64,000 nucleotides of DNA from positions 482,981 to 546,980 of the forward strand of contig NZ_JAERRF010000001.1 of NCBI RefSeq assembly GCF_016741875.1, read 5' to 3'. The notes beneath the pieces are model-generated. The model was not told the origin of the DNA. It was given only the letters and a program-made list of their open reading frames with translations, and searched no databases. Within the stretch, counting starts at the first letter, position 1, and every line of letters starts with the position of its first letter. A program made the translations under genes and the position numbers. This document shows, piece by piece, positions 42,581 through 51,066 of the stretch. The stretch is from Streptomyces coffeae. Lineage in GTDB: Bacteria; Actinomycetota; Actinomycetes; Streptomycetales; Streptomycetaceae.

Positions 42581-44124
42581 CGGGCGCCCCCTTCGTTCTT
42601 GCGCTCCTCCTCGCCCGAGGCGAGCCGCGAGGCGTCCATCGGCAGCCGGAGCGTGAAGACCGCGCCGCCCTCCTCGGAGTTGGCCGCGCTGATGTCACCG
42701 CCGTGGATATGCGCGTTCTCCATGGCGATCGACAGACCGAGTCCGCTCCCCTCCGACCGGGGCCGGGAGGCGCTCGCCTTGTAGAAGCGGTCGAAGACGT
42801 GCGGCAGGACGTCCTCGGGGATGCCCGGACCGTGGTCCCGCACCCTGATCAGCAGTTCGCCCCCTTCATCGCCGTCTGTCCGCACCGACACCCGCACCGG
42901 CGAGCCGCCGTGCTTGAGCGCGTTACCGATCAGGTTCGCCAGGATCACATCGAGCCGCCGTGGATCGAGCCGGGCCACGATCCCGCGCTCCGCGTCCAGC
43001 TCCACCGCGTCCAGCCAGGCGCGGGCGTCGATGCACGCCGTCACCTGGTCCGCCACATCCACGTCGTCCAGCACCAGACGGGCCGTGCCCGCGTCGAAGC
43101 GGGTCACCTCCATCAGGTTCTCCACCAGGTCGTTCAGCCGCCGGGTCTCGCTCACCACCAGCTGCACCGCGGGGGCGATCATCGGGTCGAGCGAGTCGGC
43201 CTCCTCCTCCAGCACCTCGGTGACGGCCGTGATCGCGGTGAGCGGGGTCCTCAGCTCGTGCGACATGTCCGCGACGAAGCGGCGGCTGGACGCCTCCCGC
43301 GCGCTCAGCTCCGCCACCCGCTTCTCCAGCCGCTCCGCGGTGCGGTTGAAGGTGCGCGAGAGATTGGCCAGCTCATCGGAGCCCGACACCTGGAGCCGGG
43401 TGTCCAGCTGCCCCTCGCCCAGCCGGTGCGCCGCCTCGCCGAGCCGCTGCACCGGCCGCAGCACCGTGGCCGCCGCGGCCTGCGCCAGCAGCGCGGAACC
43501 GATCAGCGCCAGGGCGGTGGCGATCCCCAGCGACCAGGCCAGCGAGTTCAGGTCCTGGCGCTCGCTGTCCAGCGACTTGAGCAGGTAGCCGGTCGGGCCG
43601 CCCCCGTTCACCTTCGCCCCGCCGACCAGATACGGCGTGCCGTCCAGCGTGATCCGCTGCCAGTAGAGGTGGTACGGGGCCTTGTTGGAGCTGTCCACCG
43701 CGCGCTTCTCGTCCACCGCGTGCCGCAACGACGCGGGCACCACCTTCAGTGTGAACAGCGTCTCGTCCGAGGCCACCACACTGGTCCCGCCGCCACGTGT
43801 GCGGGAGACCAGCAGCACCTCGTACTTCTGGGTGTTGTCCGACATGCGGTCCGCCGCGTCCTGCAATTCGGAACGCGTCGGTAGGGCGGGCAGCGGGTCG
43901 GTGTCCTCCTTCAGCGCCTTGCGGAACTCGTCCAGCGCCGCGTCCTGGGTGCGGGTCAGCACCGCGTCACGGTTCAGCCAGTACGCGATGCCCGACGCGG
44001 ACACGGCGGCGGCCAGCGCCACCAGACCGAAGACCAGCATCAGCCGCAGTCTCAGGCTCAGCCACCGCAGGAGACCCGCGGCCCAGCCCCGTGTACGACC
44101 GGGCTCCTCGCTCACCGCGCTCAA
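42577..44124 (-). CDS. afsQ2: AfsQ2 sensor histidine kinase
   Basis: A 515-residue membrane histidine kinase: two membrane segments flank an extracellular sensor domain of about 140 residues. A HAMP linker follows (RPVQRLGEAAHRLGEGQLDTRLQVSGSDELANLSRTFN), then the H-box FVADMSHELRTPLTAI and ATPase motifs N (ANLIGNALKHGG), G1 (VRDHGPGIPED) and G2 (GSGLGLSIAMENAHIHGG). It should phosphorylate AfsQ1. In S. coelicolor the system links nitrogen/glutamate status to antibiotic production and development. Confidence 0.93.
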   Translation of the reverse strand: MSAVSEEPGRTRGWAAGLLRWLSLRLRLMLVFGLVALAAAVSASGIAYWLNRDAVLTRTQDAALDEFRKALKEDTDPLPALPTRSELQDAADRMSDNTQKYEVLLVSRTRGGGTSVVASDETLFTLKVVPASLRHAVDEKRAVDSSNKAPYHLYWQRITLDGTPYLVGGAKVNGGGPTGYLLKSLDSERQDLNSLAWSLGIATALALIGSALLAQAAAATVLRPVQRLGEAAHRLGEGQLDTRLQVSGSDELANLSRTFNRTAERLEKRVAELSAREASSRRFVADMSHELRTPLTAITAVTEVLEEEADSLDPMIAPAVQLVVSETRRLNDLVENLMEVTRFDAGTARLVLDDVDVADQVTACIDARAWLDAVELDAERGIVARLDPRRLDVILANLIGNALKHGGSPVRVSVRTDGDEGGELLIRVRDHGPGIPEDVLPHVFDRFYKASASRPRSEGSGLGLSIAMENAHIHGGDISAANSEEGGAVFTLRLPMDASRLASGEEERKNEGGAR

Positions 44125-44179
44125 TTCCTTACGTCTCCGCCCCGGGTCCTCGCGTCCCGGTCCCGGGCCCCTCCTGCGC

Positions 44180-44866
44180 TCACTGCGGTGCGTCCAGCCG
44201 GTAACCCACCCCGCGCACCGTACGGATCAGCGTCGGCGACGACGGCACGTCCTCCACCTTGGCGCGCAGCCGCTGCACACAGGCGTCGACCAGCCGGGAA
44301 TCGCCGAGGTAGTCGTGCTCCCACACCAGCCGCAGCAGCTGCTGGCGCGACAGCGCCTGGCCCGGCCGACGGCTCAGCTCCAGCAGAAGCCGCAGCTCAG
44401 TGGGGGTGAGCTGAAGGTCTTCGCCATTTTTGGTCACCGTCATGGCGGCGCGGTCGATCACCAGGCTGCCGAAGGACGCGGCGTCGTTCGCCTCCCGCTC
44501 GCCCCGGCGCAGCACCGCGCGGATCCGGGCGTCGAGCACCCGTCCCTGCACGGGCTTGACCACGTAGTCGTCGGCTCCCGACTCCAGCCCCACCACCACG
44601 TCGATGTCGTCGCTGCGCGCGGTCAGCAGGATGATCGGCAATTGGTCGGTGCGGCGGATCCGGCGGCACACCTCGAAGCCGTCGATCCCGGGCAGCATCA
44701 CATCCAGCACGATCAGATCCGGCCGCTGCTCACGCAGCAGTTTCAGGCCGTCCTCGCCTGTCGCCGCCGTCGCCACACGGTGGCCCTGGCGGGACAGTGA
44801 GAGTTCGAGGGCCGTGCGGATGGCGTCGTCGTCCTCGATCAGCAACAGGAAAGGCACGTTGGTCAT
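44180..44866 (-). CDS. afsQ1: AfsQ1 response regulator (OmpR family)
   Basis: A 228-residue OmpR-type regulator: receiver domain with the acidic pocket EDDD, phospho-acceptor Asp55 in VLDVMLPG and Lys in DDYVVKPV, and a winged-helix DNA-binding domain (LTPTELRLLLELSRRPGQALSRQQLLRLVWEHDYLGDSRLVDACVQRLRAKV). From the ATG the acceptor is residue 55. From a GTG three codons later (44857) it is 52, the number used for S. coelicolor AfsQ1, so that start may be the true one. It is divergent from sigQ. Confidence 0.94.
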   Translation of the reverse strand: MTNVPFLLLIEDDDAIRTALELSLSRQGHRVATAATGEDGLKLLREQRPDLIVLDVMLPGIDGFEVCRRIRRTDQLPIILLTARSDDIDVVVGLESGADDYVVKPVQGRVLDARIRAVLRRGEREANDAASFGSLVIDRAAMTVTKNGEDLQLTPTELRLLLELSRRPGQALSRQQLLRLVWEHDYLGDSRLVDACVQRLRAKVEDVPSSPTLIRTVRGVGYRLDAPQ

Positions 44867-44923
44867 TCTGGCCTACAAGGGGCCTGGAGTTCGACCGCCG
44901 GGGGTTTATCGGTGCGATCCCCT

Positions 44924-44939
44924 GTGACGAGCCTGTGAC
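44924..44939 (+). promoter_or_regulatory. AfsQ1 binding box
   Basis: GTGAC, six bases, GTGAC matches exactly the published AfsQ1 consensus GTnAC-n6-GTnAC. It lies in the region between afsQ1 and sigQ, whose promoter AfsQ1 is known to control in S. coelicolor. This site is therefore expected to regulate sigQ and perhaps afsQ1 itself. Confidence 0.85.
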
Positions 44940-45058
44940 AGTCGACAGACAGCGCGATGAAACTGGCCCGGCAAAGTCTTCTGTGCACCGGGCGGAACAC
45001 CGGCCGGAGCAACCAGAACCAGACCGGACGGACCGGCTCCATCGACGGGGGGCGCGAG

Positions 45059-45847
45059 ATGAGCACACTGCACTTCACGAACGCCAGCGCAGTTCGCACG
45101 CGCCTTCACGGCGCCGGCCGGACCAGCGAGAAGTCCGGTGCCGTGAGCGGGCGGGGGTGCGCTCGCGGCGCCGGGCGTCAGCGGCCTCCTTACATGGTGG
45201 CCATTGACGCGACGACGGGGGCCGAGGGGGGCACCGGCGGCCTCGGGGGGCACGGGGGACAGGGGGGACCTGGGGGGCACGGGGGAAGCTCGTACAGGGA
45301 GGCAAAGGGGGAGCGGCGTACTGCGTCGGAGGCGGAGTTCACCGCCTATGTCCAGGAGCGCCGCGCCTCCCTGTACGCCACCGCCTACCACCTGACCGGC
45401 GACCGGTACGAGGCCGAGGACCTGCTCCAGAGCGCGCTGTTCTCGACCTACCGGGCCTGGGACCGGATCAGCGACAAGGCGGCGGTCGGCGGCTATCTGC
45501 GGCGCACCATGACCAATCTCCACATCAGCGCCTGGCGCCGCCGCAAGCTCAACGAGTACCCGACGGAGGAGCTGCCGGAGACGGCGGGCGACCACGACGC
45601 GATGCGCGGCACCGAGCTGCGCGCCGTGCTGTGGCAGGCCCTGGCCCGGCTCCCCGAGCTCCAGCGCACGATGCTGGTGCTGCGGTACTACGAGGGCCGT
45701 ACGGACCCGGAGATCGCGGACATACTGAACATAAGTGTCGGAACGGTCAAGAGCAGCATCTGGCGCTCACTGCGGCGGCTGCGCGAGGACGAGACCCTCA
45801 GCTTCGGCCGTGACGAAGAGGAGTCCTTCGGCGAACTGGTCGCCTGA
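45059..45847 (+). CDS. sigQ: SigQ, ECF-type RNA polymerase sigma factor
   Basis: A 262-residue ECF sigma factor of the SigE/SigQ type. Region 2 is at about residues 95-165 (YVQERRASLYATAYHLTGDRYEAEDLLQSALFSTYRAWDRI) and region 4 at about 190-245 (LPELQRTMLVLRYYEGRTDPEIADILNISVGTVKSSIWRSLRRLRED). The ATG at 45059 has a GGGGGG ribosome site five bases upstream. A variable N terminus of about 90 residues contains a Gly-rich GGTGGLGGHGGQGGPGGHGG segment encoded by repeated G runs. AfsQ1 activates it in S. coelicolor. Confidence 0.9.
   Translation: MSTLHFTNASAVRTRLHGAGRTSEKSGAVSGRGCARGAGRQRPPYMVAIDATTGAEGGTGGLGGHGGQGGPGGHGGSSYREAKGERRTASEAEFTAYVQERRASLYATAYHLTGDRYEAEDLLQSALFSTYRAWDRISDKAAVGGYLRRTMTNLHISAWRRRKLNEYPTEELPETAGDHDAMRGTELRAVLWQALARLPELQRTMLVLRYYEGRTDPEIADILNISVGTVKSSIWRSLRRLREDETLSFGRDEEESFGELVA
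45217..45285 (+). repeat. G-run array inside sigQ
   Basis: Seven runs of five or six guanines occur within 69 bp of the coding strand, encoding the Gly-rich linker of SigQ. The density would allow G-quadruplex formation in the mRNA and non-template strand just after translation start. Confidence 0.85.
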
Positions 45848-45868
45848 CGGCGGCGGGAGACCGAAGGC

Positions 45869-45983
45869 GGGGGGAAACACGGGGGATACGGGGGGATCGG
45901 GGGAACACGGGGGAAAACCGGGGATCGGGGGATCCGCGGGAGATAACGGGGGATACGGGGGAACATCGGGGGAACATCGGGGG
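45869..45983 (+). repeat. G-run array downstream of sigQ
   Basis: Eleven runs of four to six guanines, spaced mostly 9-11 bases start to start and joined by AACAC, ATAC, ATC and AACATC linkers, fill the 115 bp between the sigQ stop and its terminator. No convincing gene is present, and both frames here translate as low-complexity Gly- or Pro-rich strings. Confidence 0.9.
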
Positions 45984-45984
45984 A

Positions 45985-46037
45985 ACAACAGCGCGGGACC
46001 GGAGGGCCGGGGGGTCCGTCCGGTCCCGCGCTGTTGT
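45985..46037. terminator. Terminator, 19-bp perfect stem
   Basis: Bases 45985-46003 and 46019-46037 are exact complements with a GC-rich 15-nt loop. It separates the sigQ transcription unit from the convergent uridine-kinase-like gene and may work both ways. Confidence 0.85.
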
Positions 46038-46090
46038 GCGCGCCGGGAGCGCCGTAGCGCTGTCGCACCGTAGCGCGGCAGCGGGGTGGG

Positions 46091-46747
46091 TCAGCCCGCC
46101 GTCACGGTGGACGCGGGCCGCGCGGCCGTACCGCTGCTGCGCCCTGCGGCCGCCGCCGCGGCGACGCGCCCCATGGCGGTGTCCTTGCCGCACGCGTACG
46201 CGCCCAGCGCGGTCTGCCGGGCCACGATCCCGCGCTCGGCGCGCATCAGCCGCCAGCCGCGGCGCACCAGATAGAGAGCCGACTTCCGGCCCTCCCGCAG
46301 ATCGCGCATCAGCCGCCGCCGGAAGGTGGTGGACGGCCGCCCCCGCAGACACAGCGCGTCCGCGAGCAGACCCAGCTCGGCGCAGCGCCCGATGATGTCG
46401 GCGGCGAAGACCCCCTCCGCGAGGAACAGCGGGGTACGGCCCAGATCCAGCACCTCTTCGCCGACGCGAGCGCTGGTCGGGATGTCGTACACCGGCACCG
46501 CCGTACGCGAGGTCCGGCACAGCGCCTCGACGGCCGCCACCGCCGCGTCCGCGTCCCACGACAGCGGGGAGTCCCAGTCGGTGCTTCCGTCCTCCGCCAG
46601 CTTCGGGAGGGTCGGGTCGTCGCCCTCCTTGTAGAAGTCGTCGAGGTTCAGCACGGGCAGCCCGGTACGGGCCGCGAGCGACGACTTTCCGGAACCGGAA
46701 GGGCCGGAGAGCAGGATGACGCGGGCGGATGAGGGATGGAATGTCAC
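46091..46747 (-). CDS. Uridine kinase-like P-loop protein
   Basis: A 218-residue P-loop kinase of the uridine kinase/phosphoribulokinase group: Walker A GPSGSGKSS at about residue 14, LNLDDFYKEGDDPTLP (substrate Asp-Asp-Phe-Tyr), WDSPLSWD and EGVFAADI. It could phosphorylate uridine or cytidine with ATP, which would fit the salvage genes around it. The substrate is not proven. The GTG at 46747 gives a compact N terminus; a further upstream start would add about 31 atypical residues. No regulon palindrome lies in front of it. Confidence 0.8.
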   Translation of the reverse strand: MTFHPSSARVILLSGPSGSGKSSLAARTGLPVLNLDDFYKEGDDPTLPKLAEDGSTDWDSPLSWDADAAVAAVEALCRTSRTAVPVYDIPTSARVGEEVLDLGRTPLFLAEGVFAADIIGRCAELGLLADALCLRGRPSTTFRRRLMRDLREGRKSALYLVRRGWRLMRAERGIVARQTALGAYACGKDTAMGRVAAAAAAGRSSGTAARPASTVTAG

Positions 46748-46906
46748 GGAACACCAGTGTGACGCATGGAGTCGCCCCTGTGACCTCCCGGGTCGGGATG
46801 AATGGGGTCGGCCGGTGCGGTGGGCGGAGGTGCGGTGCACCGGCCCCCGCCCCCTCGGACGGAAGGGGGCGGGGGCGGTGGCCGTTGGGGGCGGACGCTC
46901 AGAGGC

Positions 46907-47776
46907 TCATACACCCATGGGGTGCCAGACCGTCTTGGTCTCCAGGAACGAGAGCATCCGGCCGGTGCCGGGGTCGGCGGACCAGTCCACAGGCTGTGGA
47001 CGGACCACCCGCTTCAGGTTCTCCGCGGCGGCGGTTTCGAGCTCGGTGGCGAGTTCCGGGGCCGCGCCGGTGAGGTCGATCGCGTTCACGTCCTGGTGCG
47101 CGGCGAGCGGGGCCGCGATCTCGGCGGTGCGGCCGGAGAGCACGTTGACCACGCCGCCCGGCAGATCGGAGGTGGCCAGCACCTCGCCCAGGGAGAGGGC
47201 GGGGAGCGGGTGGTTCTCACTGGTGACGACGACCGTGGTGTTACCGGTGACGATCGCGGGCGCGATGACCGAGACCAGGCCGAGGAAGGACGAGTCCTGC
47301 GGGGCCAGGACCGCGACGACACCGGTGGGTTCGGGGCTGGAGAGGTTGAAGTACGGCCCCGCGACCGGGTTGGCGGATCCGGCGATCTGGGCGATCTTGT
47401 CGGACCAGCCCGCGTACCAGACCCAGCGGTCGATCGCCGCGTCGACCTGGGCGCCCGCCTTGGACTTGGAAAGCCCCTCGGCGTCGGCGACCTCGCGGAC
47501 GAACTGGTCGCGGCGGCCCTCCAGCATCTCGGCGACGCGGTAGAGGATCTGGCCGCGGTTGTAGGCCGTGGCCCCCGACCAGCCGCCGAACGCCTTGCGG
47601 GCGGCGACGACGGCGTCACGCGCGTCCTTCTGGGACGCCTGCGGGGCGTTGGCCAGCCAGCGGTCCTTTGCGTCGGTCACCTCGTACACCCGCCCGCTCT
47701 CGGACCGGGGGAACGTACCCCCGACGAACAGCTTGTAGGTCTTGAGCACGGAGAGTCGGTCGTTGCGGTCAGACAT
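46907..47776 (-). CDS. Half-length aldehyde dehydrogenase-family protein
   Basis: A 289-residue protein corresponding to the N-terminal NAD-binding half of aldehyde dehydrogenases (LFVGGTFPRSESGRVYEV, WSGATAYNRGQILYRVAEMLEGR, WVWYAGWSDKIAQIAGS, and VTGNTTVVVTSENHPLPALS). It stops before the catalytic Cys and the second half of the fold. The glycine and glutamate motifs around ELGGK are replaced by NAIDLTGAAPELATELE. It overlaps the end of the full-length aldehyde dehydrogenase gene by 8 bp. It may be a structural partner of that enzyme rather than an enzyme itself. Confidence 0.85.
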   Translation of the reverse strand: MSDRNDRLSVLKTYKLFVGGTFPRSESGRVYEVTDAKDRWLANAPQASQKDARDAVVAARKAFGGWSGATAYNRGQILYRVAEMLEGRRDQFVREVADAEGLSKSKAGAQVDAAIDRWVWYAGWSDKIAQIAGSANPVAGPYFNLSSPEPTGVVAVLAPQDSSFLGLVSVIAPAIVTGNTTVVVTSENHPLPALSLGEVLATSDLPGGVVNVLSGRTAEIAAPLAAHQDVNAIDLTGAAPELATELETAAAENLKRVVRPQPVDWSADPGTGRMLSFLETKTVWHPMGV

Positions 47777-49217
47777 CGAGGTATGCCTCCAGGCCGTGGC
47801 GACCGCCCTCGCGGCCGTAGCCCGACTCCTTGTAGCCGCCGAACGGCGAGGTGGGGTCGAACTTGTTGAACGTGTTGGACCACACCACCCCGGCGCGGAG
47901 CTTGTTCGCCATCCACAGGATCCGCGAACCCTTCTCCGTCCAGATCCCGGCGGAGAGGCCGTAGGGGGTGTTGTTGGCCTTGGCGACGGCCTCTTCGGGG
48001 GTGCGGAAGGTCAGCACGGACAGGACCGGGCCGAAGATCTCCTCGCGGGCGATGCGGTGGGCCTGGGTGACCCCCGTGAACAGCGTCGGGGCGAACCAGA
48101 AGCCGGAGCTGGGCAGTTCGCAGTCCGGGGCCCAGCGCTCCGCGCCCTCGGCCTCGCCCGCCTCGGCGAGGGTGCGGATACGGGCCAGCTGCTCGGCGGA
48201 GTTGATCGCGCCGATGTCGGTGTTCTTGTCCAGCGGATCGCCCACCCGCAGCGTCCGCATCCGGCGCTTGAGGGCGTCCAGCAGTTCGTCCTGGACGGAC
48301 TCCTGGACCAGGAGGCGGGAGCCCGCGCAGCAGACATGGCCCTGGTTGAAGAAGATCCCGTTGACGATGCCCTCGACCGCCTGGTCGATCGGCGCGTCGT
48401 CGAAGACGATGTTGGCCGCCTTGCCGCCCAGTTCGAGCGTGACCTTCTTCGACGTACCGGCCACGGTGCGGGCGATGGCCTTGCCGACCTCGGTGGAGCC
48501 GGTGAAGGCCACCTTGTCGATGCCGGGGTGGCCGACCAGTTCGGCGCCGGTGCTGCCGTCCCCGGTGACGATGTTGACCACGCCCTTGGGCAGCCCGGCC
48601 TGGCGGCAGATGTCCGCGAAGAACAGGGCGGAGAGCGGTGTTGTCTCGGCGGGCTTGAGCACCACCGTGTTGCCCGCGGCGAGGGCCGGGGCGATCTTCC
48701 ACGCCAGCATCAGCAGCGGGAAGTTCCACGGGATGACCTGACCGGCCACGCCCAGGGGCTTGGGGTCGGGGCCGTAGCCGGCATGGGCCAGCTTGTCGGC
48801 CCAGCCCGCGTAGTAGAAGAAGTGCGCCGCGACGAGCGGGAGATCGGCGTCCCGGGACTCGCGGATCGGCTTGCCGTTGTCCAGGGACTCCAGGACGGCC
48901 AGTTCGCGGGAGCGCTCCTGGATGATGCGGGCGATCCGGAACAGGTACTTGGCGCGCTCGGAGCCCGGGAGGGCGGACCAGGCCGTGAAGGCGGTACGGG
49001 CGGCCTTGACGGCGCGGTCGACATCCTCGGCGGTGGCCTGGGCGACCTCGGAGAGCACCTCCTCGGAGGAGGGCGAGATGGTCTTGAAGACCTTGCCGTC
49101 GGCGGCCTCGGTGAACTCGCCGTTGATGAACAGCCCGTAGGAGGGGGCGATGTCGACGACGGCGCGGGACTCGGGCGCGGGTGCGTAATCGAAGGTCATG
49201 GGTGTCGTGGATGCCAT
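47769..49217 (-). CDS. Aldehyde dehydrogenase of the deoC operon
   Basis: A 482-residue NAD(P)-dependent aldehyde dehydrogenase: IPWNFPLLMLAWKIAPALAAGNTVVLKP, GFTGSTEVG-like VAFTGSTEVGKAI, catalytic Glu in VTLELGGKAANIVFDDA, and the nucleophile in NQGHVCCAGSR (two adjacent cysteines). The tail GGYKESGYGREGGRHGLEAYL is typical. It follows deoC by 7 bp, so it most likely oxidises the acetaldehyde released from deoxyribose-5-phosphate to acetate. Its stop overlaps the half-length homologue. Confidence 0.9.
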   Translation of the reverse strand: MASTTPMTFDYAPAPESRAVVDIAPSYGLFINGEFTEAADGKVFKTISPSSEEVLSEVAQATAEDVDRAVKAARTAFTAWSALPGSERAKYLFRIARIIQERSRELAVLESLDNGKPIRESRDADLPLVAAHFFYYAGWADKLAHAGYGPDPKPLGVAGQVIPWNFPLLMLAWKIAPALAAGNTVVLKPAETTPLSALFFADICRQAGLPKGVVNIVTGDGSTGAELVGHPGIDKVAFTGSTEVGKAIARTVAGTSKKVTLELGGKAANIVFDDAPIDQAVEGIVNGIFFNQGHVCCAGSRLLVQESVQDELLDALKRRMRTLRVGDPLDKNTDIGAINSAEQLARIRTLAEAGEAEGAERWAPDCELPSSGFWFAPTLFTGVTQAHRIAREEIFGPVLSVLTFRTPEEAVAKANNTPYGLSAGIWTEKGSRILWMANKLRAGVVWSNTFNKFDPTSPFGGYKESGYGREGGRHGLEAYLDV

Positions 49218-49224
49218 GGGTGTC

Positions 49225-50235
49225 TCAGTCCACCGTCACGTAGTCGGGACCGGAGTAGTGGCCGGTGCGGAGCTTCTGGCGCTGCATCAGCAGATCGTTG
49301 AGCAGACTGGAGGCGCCGAAGCGGAACCAGTCGGCCGTCAGCCACTCCTCGCCCAGCGTCTCGTTGACCATCACCAGGTACTTGATGGCGTCCTTGGAGG
49401 TGCGGATACCGCCCGCGGGCTTGACGCCCACCTGCACCCCGGTCGTGGCGCGGAAGTCGCGCACCGCCTCGAGCATGAGGAGGGTGACCGGCGGGGTCGC
49501 GTTCACCGCCACCTTGCCGGTGGAGGTCTTGATGAAGTCGGCCCCGGCGAGCATCGCCAGCCAGGACGCGCGGCGTACGTTGTCGTACGTCTGGAGTTCA
49601 CCGGTCTCGAAGATGACCTTGAGGTGGGCGGCGCCGCCGTCCGGCCGGGCGCACGCCTCCTTCACCTGCTTGATCTCCTCGAAGACCTCCAGATAGCGGC
49701 CGGAGAGGAAGGCACCGCGGTCGATCACCATGTCGATCTCGTCCGCCCCGGCGGCCACCGCGTCCCGGGTGTCGGCCAGCTTCACCGGCATCGCGGCGCG
49801 GCCGGAGGGGAAGGCGGTGGCGACGGCGGCGACGTGGATGTCGCTCCCACCGGCGGAGGCCAGCGCCTCCTTGGCGGTCGCCACCATGTCGCCGTAGACG
49901 CAGATCGCCGCGACCTTGGGGACCGTACGGTCCGTGGGGTCGGGGTTGGCCCCCTTCGCGCACAGCGCCCGGACCTTGCCCGGGGTGTCCGCGCCCTCCA
50001 GGGTTGTCAGATCGATCATCGAGATCGCCAGGTCGATGGCGTATGCCTTCGCCGTGGTCTTGATCGAGCGGGTGCCGAGGGTCGCGGCACGGGCCTGGAG
50101 GCCGACCGCGTCGACGCCCGGCAGGCCGTGCAGGAAGCGGCGCAGCGCGCCGTCCGAGGCGGTCACGTCCGCCATGGACGCGAGTCGCTCCGCGGCCTCT
50201 TTGCCGTATGCGGGAACTGTGGTGGGCATGGTCAC
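49225..50235 (-). CDS. deoC: Deoxyribose-phosphate aldolase
   Basis: A 336-residue class I aldolase that splits 2-deoxyribose-5-phosphate into acetaldehyde and glyceraldehyde-3-phosphate. The Schiff-base lysine is in GADFIKTSTGKVAVNATPP, the second active-site lysine in VGVKPAGGIRTSKDA, and EIDMVIDRGAFLSGRY carries the catalytic Asp. The protein is longer than E. coli DeoC, as usual for the actinobacterial and animal type. The start is GTG 50235 or ATG 50229. The perfect CTACGCGCGTAG palindrome overlaps its -10 box. Confidence 0.93.
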   Translation of the reverse strand: MTMPTTVPAYGKEAAERLASMADVTASDGALRRFLHGLPGVDAVGLQARAATLGTRSIKTTAKAYAIDLAISMIDLTTLEGADTPGKVRALCAKGANPDPTDRTVPKVAAICVYGDMVATAKEALASAGGSDIHVAAVATAFPSGRAAMPVKLADTRDAVAAGADEIDMVIDRGAFLSGRYLEVFEEIKQVKEACARPDGGAAHLKVIFETGELQTYDNVRRASWLAMLAGADFIKTSTGKVAVNATPPVTLLMLEAVRDFRATTGVQVGVKPAGGIRTSKDAIKYLVMVNETLGEEWLTADWFRFGASSLLNDLLMQRQKLRTGHYSGPDYVTVD

Positions 50236-50245
50236 CAGCTGAGCA

Positions 50246-50260
50246 TATCTACGCGCGTAG
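50246..50260 (-). promoter_or_regulatory. Perfect CTACGCGCGTAG operator overlapping the deoC -10 box
   Basis: The palindrome at 50249-50260 shares its edge with a TAGATA -10 hexamer (50246-50251, minus strand), 10 bases before the GTG. Flanking ATC/AGAT extends the symmetry. A bound regulator would cover the promoter. Confidence 0.7.
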
Positions 50261-50364
50261 CAGATGTCACCCCCCGGGTGGGGGCTCTTGGGCCCGGGGC
50301 CGGGATGGGTCGGTCTTCGGCTCCCGGATCCATTGTCGCGGGGGCGTGGTGCAGAATCGGCCCC

Positions 50365-51066
50365 ATGACGAGCCCGGATGACTCAGCCCCTGACTCAGGC
50401 CCTGACTCCGCCCGTGATGCGGCCTCCGACTCCGCCTCGCTGTCCGCGGACGACAGCCAGGAGAGCACCTTCGCCGACCGTGTCTACCGGTCCCCGGCCG
50501 GTATCGCCGGTGGTGTGCTGCTGCTCGGGCTCGGCGCCTGGCTCGGCATCGACGCGATCATCCGGGGTGAGGGGCGGACACCGTGGCTGGCTCTGGCCGG
50601 GCTGCTGTTCGCGGTGCCGGTTGTCATCGCCTTCACGGTGCGCCCCGCGGTGTACGCGGGCGCGGACCGGCTGCTGGTCCGCAACCCCTTCCGCACCATC
50701 ACCCTGCCGTGGGCCTCGGTCGACGGAGTGCGCGCGGGCTACACCAGCGAGGTGCTGGCCGCCGGGGCCAAGTACCAGCTGTGGGCGATCCCCGTCTCGC
50801 TGCGGCAGCGCAAGCGGGCCGCGCGGCAGCAGGCCCGGTCCGCCGCTTCGGACCCCTACGGCCGTACCTCCGCCCATATCGCGGTCGACACCGACGCGGA
50901 CCGGCGCGCGCCCTCCGACGCGGCGATCGGCGATCTGCGCGAGATGGCCGAGATCCAGGCGTCGCGGGCCGGTGCGCAGGGGGCGCCGGAGGTCCGCTGG
51001 GCGTTCGAGGTCATCGCGCCGACGGTGGCGGGGGCCGTATTGCTGGTGATCATGCTGGCCATCTAG
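50365..51066 (+). CDS. Membrane protein with PH-like domain
   Basis: A 233-residue protein: acidic Asp/Ser-rich N terminus of about 30 residues, two membrane segments (GIAGGVLLLGLGAWLGIDAII and WLALAGLLFAVPVVIAFTV), a PH-type domain (YAGADRLLVRNPFRTITLPWASVDGVRAGYTSEVLA) and a C-terminal membrane segment. PH-domain membrane proteins of this layout are common in Streptomyces and unassigned in function. The start ATG at 50365 lies 105 bp from the deoC operator region. It ends by overlapping an opposing gene remnant. Confidence 0.75.
   Translation: MTSPDDSAPDSGPDSARDAASDSASLSADDSQESTFADRVYRSPAGIAGGVLLLGLGAWLGIDAIIRGEGRTPWLALAGLLFAVPVVIAFTVRPAVYAGADRLLVRNPFRTITLPWASVDGVRAGYTSEVLAAGAKYQLWAIPVSLRQRKRAARQQARSAASDPYGRTSAHIAVDTDADRRAPSDAAIGDLREMAEIQASRAGAQGAPEVRWAFEVIAPTVAGAVLLVIMLAI

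Noticed and set aside
45869..45983. G-run array considered as a CRISPR or mobile-element end
   Set aside because: Units are about 10 bp with no unique spacers, inverted ends or transposase nearby.
45735..46073. A 112-codon plus-strand open frame overlapping the sigQ 3' end and the G-run array
   Set aside because: It is low-complexity Gly-rich, shares sequence with sigQ in another frame and runs through the terminator stem, so it is a by-product of the repeat.
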